Source: ATZT02 sp964639395
Lineage (GTDB): Bacteria; Actinomycetota; Actinomycetes; S36-B12; UBA5976
Direction of reading: 5' to 3'
Assembly: GCA_964639395.1 (NCBI GenBank)
Contig: CAZXCT010000058.1
Location: forward strand, 1 to 7,704
DNA: 7,704 bases
In this document: piece after piece, positions 4,557 to 7,704 of the stretch
Position numbering within the stretch: the stretch's first letter is position 1
Layout of the letters: every line of letters starts with the position of its first letter
Program-made: the position numbers and the translations under genes
Notes under the pieces: model-generated
Database searches by the model: none
The model's input: only the letters and a program-made list of their open reading frames with translations
Told to the model about the DNA's origin: nothing

Positions 4557-7108
4557 CTATCTTTTTGTTGAGCCCTAAGTGCTCTAGCTAAAGAGTCGCG
4601 CTGTTCAACAATTATGCGACGGGCCCCAACTGCAAGATCGGGATTGTTGCTTATAAATTCATCTGCCTTGTCAATCACTGACTGATCTACTACTGCCACT
4701 GGGAACAAACCGGTTACTAGTGATTGACCAATTTCGTGGGTGCGCGCACTCCACAGTTGAGGTACAGATTCAAAATAAATATCCACAAAATCTTTTAGTA
4801 CTGTCAAGTGATCGACTTGGTGAAATCCTGCTAAGTAAGCATGAATTTCGCTGTTAGTTAGCTCAGTATTAGTGCTTACCTCAACCCAGGCTTTTGTTTT
4901 GTCAGATTTGCTTGGCAAGGCTGATCTAGCCGCCGCGGCTTGCTCTTGACCCATTGCAGTTGGATCCTGGGCAAGTTCTGTATCGATTTCTGCTTGGGTG
5001 ACTTGGCCGGTTACTACTAACCTTCGCAATAGTGTCCAGCGAAGTTCTGGATCAACCTTTAATCCGCTGATAGTTGTCTTGGCATTAAGAATGTCACTAA
5101 TTAAATCTAGATCTGTTTGAGTTTGCGCTACTTGCGACCATGATCGCAAAAATGCTAATTGCCTATCTGAACCACCCTCACTATTTTGCCAGTTAGTTTT
5201 GAGCGCAGCAGCTACCGCTGTTAGATAATTGATTCGATTAGTTCGTTTTGCATACATATCTATTGCAGTACGCAATTGCATTAGTAGTTGTTGAACTACC
5301 CCAATATCGTTTTCTTGAGCTACTGCGTTTATTACTAAGGACATGAAATCTTTAGTACTTAATTCTGCATCTCTGAGCATGTCCCAAGTTGCACCCCAAA
5401 TTAGTGCGCGCGAGAGAGATGATTCAATTTTATTTATTGAGCTGGTAGCAGTTTTTATCGAAACTTCATCTAATCTGATTTTTGCGTAAGTTAGATCTTC
5501 ATCATTTATTAAGATCAAATCAGGTCTCGGTTGCCCAATTAACTCATTAATACTTGTTTCGCTACCAATTACATCGAGCTCAATTCTTTCACTCCGTGTT
5601 AGTTTTGAATCAACCTGACGATATATACCGACAACTAAACGGTGCGGGCGCAAAACTACAGGTAAGCCTGCAGGGGATGCCGGCGGTAGTTGTTGGATTA
5701 TTGCGCTGGTTACAACATTATTTTCATCCGTTTCAATAAGTGGTCTTAATAAGGTGGCCCCAGCGGTTTCTAGCCACAACTGACTCCATTGGGTAAGGTC
5801 GCGTCCTGAACTTGCAGATAATTCATTTAGTAAGTCAGGAAGTTCTGTATTTTTCCATTGATGTTTTTTAAAGTAATTTCTTAACCCTTCAATAAACTTT
5901 TCTTCAGAAACCCACGCCACCAGCTGCTTTAAGGCAGAAGCCCCTTTGGCATAAGTGATGCCATCAAAGTTTTCATAAACCGAATCTAAATCTGGCATAT
6001 TTGCTGCGATTGGATGAGTTGAAGGTAATTGATCTTGCCGATAAGCCCAAGCTTTTCGCTGTACGTGAAAAAGCGTCCAGGCTTCGTCATATTTAGTTGC
6101 ACCAGAGCTTGCCCAATGCGCGGCCCATTCCGCAAAAGATTCATTTAGCCATAAGTCGTTCCACCAACGCATTGTTACGAGATCGCCAAACCACATGTGA
6201 GATAACTCGTGCAAAATTGTGTTAGCGCGTGATTCGTAGGCGGTTTTGGTGGTTCGAGATCTAAATACGTATTCATCTCTGAAAGTTACACACCCGGCGT
6301 TTTCCATGGCGCCAGCGTTAAATTCTGGGACAAATATTTGATCGTATTTTTCAAATGGGTAACCAACTTTAAATTTGCTTTCAAACCACTTAAAACCTTG
6401 TTTTGTAATTTCAAATATTTCATCTGGGTCAATAAAGGCTTTAAGGGATTGTCTTACGTAGATTCCAAACGGGTAAGTACCAAATTCACCTTGATAGCTA
6501 TCGGTAAATTTTTCATACGGTCCAGCGCATAGCGCAAAAAGATATGAAGAAATCTTTTTAGTTTCTTCAAATTCCCATATTGAATTTCTATCAGTTAGTT
6601 TTGCGGGCAGAGGGGTGATTGAGTTGCTAATAGCAGTCCAATGGTTCGGAGCAATTACTGTTAGTTTTAATGTTGCTTTAATATCTGGCTGTTCAAATAC
6701 TGGCATGAACCTACGCGAATCAGCGACTTCGAACTGGGTGTAGAGATAAACTTCGCCGTCTTGTGGATCTGTGTGCTTATGTAAACCCTCACCCGTATTC
6801 ATAAACGCGCAGTTTGCCGTTACGAATAATTCATTTTCAGATTTTAAATTCGGTAAATTAATTCTTGCCCCATTAAAGAATTCACTTGGTGCTAAGTCGG
6901 TGCCATTAAGAGTTATCGAGGTGACTTCGGGGGCGATTAAATCAACCCAGGTAGTTTCACCAGGGGTAGCCGCAAACAGAATTTTGCTTTCAACCGCAAA
7001 AGTGCTCTGTTCTGGTATTAGGTTTACCTTTAGCTGGTATTTAACATCGGAGACAACCAAAGCACGTGTTTTTGCTTCTGCTTGAGTGATGTTTAAGTTA
7101 GGCGACAC
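4553..7108 (-). CDS. pepN: Aminopeptidase N (M1 family zinc metallopeptidase)
   Basis: PepN is a cytosolic zinc exopeptidase that removes N-terminal residues from peptides, completing intracellular peptide breakdown. At 851 residues it is normal for actinobacterial PepN. Domains seen are an N-terminal beta saddle (about 15-205), a thermolysin-like catalytic domain (about 210-450), and an ERAP1-like helical C-terminal domain (about 500-845). Key motifs are the exopeptidase GAMEN (266-270), which binds the free amino terminus, and the zinc site HELSH (300-304) with the third ligand E323, spaced HExxH-x18-E. The catalytic tyrosine is Y386 in GITYAKGA. No signal peptide is present. The GTG start is chosen because a GGAG lies 4 bases upstream and MSPNLNITQAEAKTRA fits the family N-terminus. 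It is divergent from rpiB over a 73-base gap, and its stop overlaps that of the small membrane gene. Confidence 0.96.
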   Translation of the reverse strand: MSPNLNITQAEAKTRALVVSDVKYQLKVNLIPEQSTFAVESKILFAATPGETTWVDLIAPEVTSITLNGTDLAPSEFFNGARINLPNLKSENELFVTANCAFMNTGEGLHKHTDPQDGEVYLYTQFEVADSRRFMPVFEQPDIKATLKLTVIAPNHWTAISNSITPLPAKLTDRNSIWEFEETKKISSYLFALCAGPYEKFTDSYQGEFGTYPFGIYVRQSLKAFIDPDEIFEITKQGFKWFESKFKVGYPFEKYDQIFVPEFNAGAMENAGCVTFRDEYVFRSRTTKTAYESRANTILHELSHMWFGDLVTMRWWNDLWLNESFAEWAAHWASSGATKYDEAWTLFHVQRKAWAYRQDQLPSTHPIAANMPDLDSVYENFDGITYAKGASALKQLVAWVSEEKFIEGLRNYFKKHQWKNTELPDLLNELSASSGRDLTQWSQLWLETAGATLLRPLIETDENNVVTSAIIQQLPPASPAGLPVVLRPHRLVVGIYRQVDSKLTRSERIELDVIGSETSINELIGQPRPDLILINDEDLTYAKIRLDEVSIKTATSSINKIESSLSRALIWGATWDMLRDAELSTKDFMSLVINAVAQENDIGVVQQLLMQLRTAIDMYAKRTNRINYLTAVAAALKTNWQNSEGGSDRQLAFLRSWSQVAQTQTDLDLISDILNAKTTISGLKVDPELRWTLLRRLVVTGQVTQAEIDTELAQDPTAMGQEQAAAARSALPSKSDKTKAWVEVSTNTELTNSEIHAYLAGFHQVDHLTVLKDFVDIYFESVPQLWSARTHEIGQSLVTGLFPVAVVDQSVIDKADEFISNNPDLAVGARRIIVEQRDSLARALRAQQKDS

Positions 7109-7112
7109 AATT

Positions 7113-7116
7113 CTCC
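7113..7116 (-). promoter_or_regulatory. Shine-Dalgarno-like site of pepN
   Basis: On the minus strand GGAG lies 4 bases before the GTG start. It is the only clear ribosome-binding-site match among the seven protein starts visible in the window, and it decides the pepN start. The spacing is slightly short. Confidence 0.55.
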
Positions 7117-7135
7117 AAAAAATTAGAAACTCTCG

Positions 7136-7141
7136 AGATTA
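7136..7141 (-). promoter_or_regulatory. Candidate -10 element of pepN
   Basis: TAATCT on the minus strand would place transcription start near 7129, leaving a leader of about 20 bases that contains the GGAG site. No -35 box is recognisable. It overlaps an 8-base palindrome, TCTCGAGA, at 7131-7138. This is a weak call based on hexamer match and plausible spacing only. Confidence 0.3.
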
Positions 7142-7169
7142 AGTCTTTCATGCTTTGCACATTACCGAT

Positions 7170-7175
7170 TAGGCT
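7170..7175 (+). promoter_or_regulatory. Putative -10 element of rpiB, leaderless arrangement
   Basis: TAGGCT is followed by ACTGTC (6 bases) and the ATG at 7182. No Shine-Dalgarno sequence precedes the ATG and no convincing -35 box is found, although the region upstream is the divergent gap shared with pepN. The spacing is identical to that at ettA, mscS and the small membrane gene. Confidence 0.5.
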
Positions 7176-7181
7176 ACTGTC

Positions 7182-7646
7182 ATGAAAATTCATTTAGGTT
7201 GCGACCATGCTGGGTTTGAATTTAAAAATATCCTCAAAACCCACCTAACACAACTAGGCCATCAAGTTGTCGATCATGGGGCACATGAGTTTGACGCGCT
7301 GGATGACTATCCGGCCTTTTGTATTAAGGCAGCCCAAGCAGTAGCAGCTGACGCTGAATCTTTGGGGATTGTGATTGGCGGAAGCGGCAATGGCGAGCAA
7401 ATTGCTGCTAATAAGGTAATTGGGGTACGCGCGGCCTTGGGCTGGAGCAAGCAAACCGCACAACTTTCGCGAGAACACAACAATGCAAATGTGATGGGAC
7501 TTGGCGCCCGAATGCATGGCACTGCTGAAGCCATTGAGATCGCAGAAGCATTTATAAATACCGAGTTTTCAAACGATGAAAGACACCAAAGAAGAATTAA
7601 TCAATTAAAGGATTATGAAACAAAAGGTAGTTTGCCAGAGAATTAA
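7182..7646 (+). CDS. rpiB: Ribose-5-phosphate isomerase B
   Basis: RpiB interconverts ribose 5-phosphate and ribulose 5-phosphate in the non-oxidative pentose phosphate pathway, in the cytosol. The product is 154 residues of the RpiB/LacAB family. Visible motifs are GCDHAG (6-11) with D8 and H9, DDYPAFC (41-47), and the active-site loop GGSGNGEQIAANK (66-78). S68 and E72 correspond to M. tuberculosis Ser71 and Glu75, so the catalytic base is glutamate as in actinobacterial enzymes, rather than the cysteine of E. coli RpiB. REHNNA (97-102), R110, R134 and R138 match the ring-opening and phosphate-binding positions. The ATG starts directly at MKIHLGCDHAG, and the core motif leaves no room for a later start. 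The gene is divergent from pepN, and its stop is 4 bases from the 3' end of the opposite-strand tRNA gene. Confidence 0.95.
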   Translation: MKIHLGCDHAGFEFKNILKTHLTQLGHQVVDHGAHEFDALDDYPAFCIKAAQAVAADAESLGIVIGGSGNGEQIAANKVIGVRAALGWSKQTAQLSREHNNANVMGLGARMHGTAEAIEIAEAFINTEFSNDERHQRRINQLKDYETKGSLPEN

Positions 7647-7650
7647 AGCG

Positions 7651-7704
<54 letters not shown>

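Noticed and set aside
6771..7085. 104-codon open frame on the plus strand inside pepN
   Set aside because: It lies opposite the conserved N-terminal domain of pepN, has no promoter-like element or ribosome-binding site, and its sequence matches no family I recognise.
7131..7138. TCTCGAGA palindrome in the pepN/rpiB gap as an operator
   Set aside because: The match does not extend past 8 bases, and a single short palindrome in a 73-base gap is easily due to chance.

Overview
The window looks like a compact, low-GC actinobacterial chromosome. It reads mostly as ordinary core genome, with one accessory gene end at the left edge. The protein families, and the neighbourhood of ettA, a group II globin, mscS, pepN and rpiB, are typical of Actinobacteria. 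In Mycobacterium tuberculosis the counterparts lie close together (from memory: rpiB Rv2465c, pepN Rv2467, glbO Rv2470, ettA Rv2477c). Hand-counted GC in sampled stretches is about 40-47%, intergenic gaps are very short, and neighbouring genes overlap at their stops. Together these suggest a streamlined lineage such as the freshwater acI group (Nanopelagicales). That placement is inference.

Layout, left to right. (1) Positions 1-512 hold the 3' part of an AT-rich family 2 glycosyltransferase, probably the edge of a cell-surface glycan cluster. (2) Positions 561-2879 hold a plus-strand pair: the translation factor EttA, then an uncharacterised 214-residue protein. (3) Positions 2872-4211 hold a minus-strand pair: an MscS-type channel, then a group II truncated haemoglobin. 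The globin converges on the uncharacterised gene with an 8-base overlap. (4) Positions 4260-4556 hold a small secreted/membrane protein, divergent from mscS and overlapping the end of pepN by 4 bases. (5) Positions 4553-7108 hold aminopeptidase N on the minus strand. (6) Positions 7182-7646 hold ribose-5-phosphate isomerase B, divergent from pepN. (7) Positions 7651-7704 hold the 3' part of a tRNA-Gly(UCC) on the minus strand, cut by the window end.

The genes do not form one pathway. They cover translation control (EttA, tRNA-Gly), peptide turnover (PepN), the pentose phosphate pathway (RpiB), osmotic protection (MscS) and oxygen chemistry (globin). No mobile element, CRISPR array, toxin or defence module is visible, and no stretch over 300 bases lacks a gene.

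The most notable signal is regulatory. Four genes that begin transcription units (ettA, mscS, the small membrane protein and rpiB) each have a TANNNT -10 hexamer exactly 6 bases before the start codon. This is the layout expected of leaderless mRNAs. pepN is the exception and has a Shine-Dalgarno-like GGAG.
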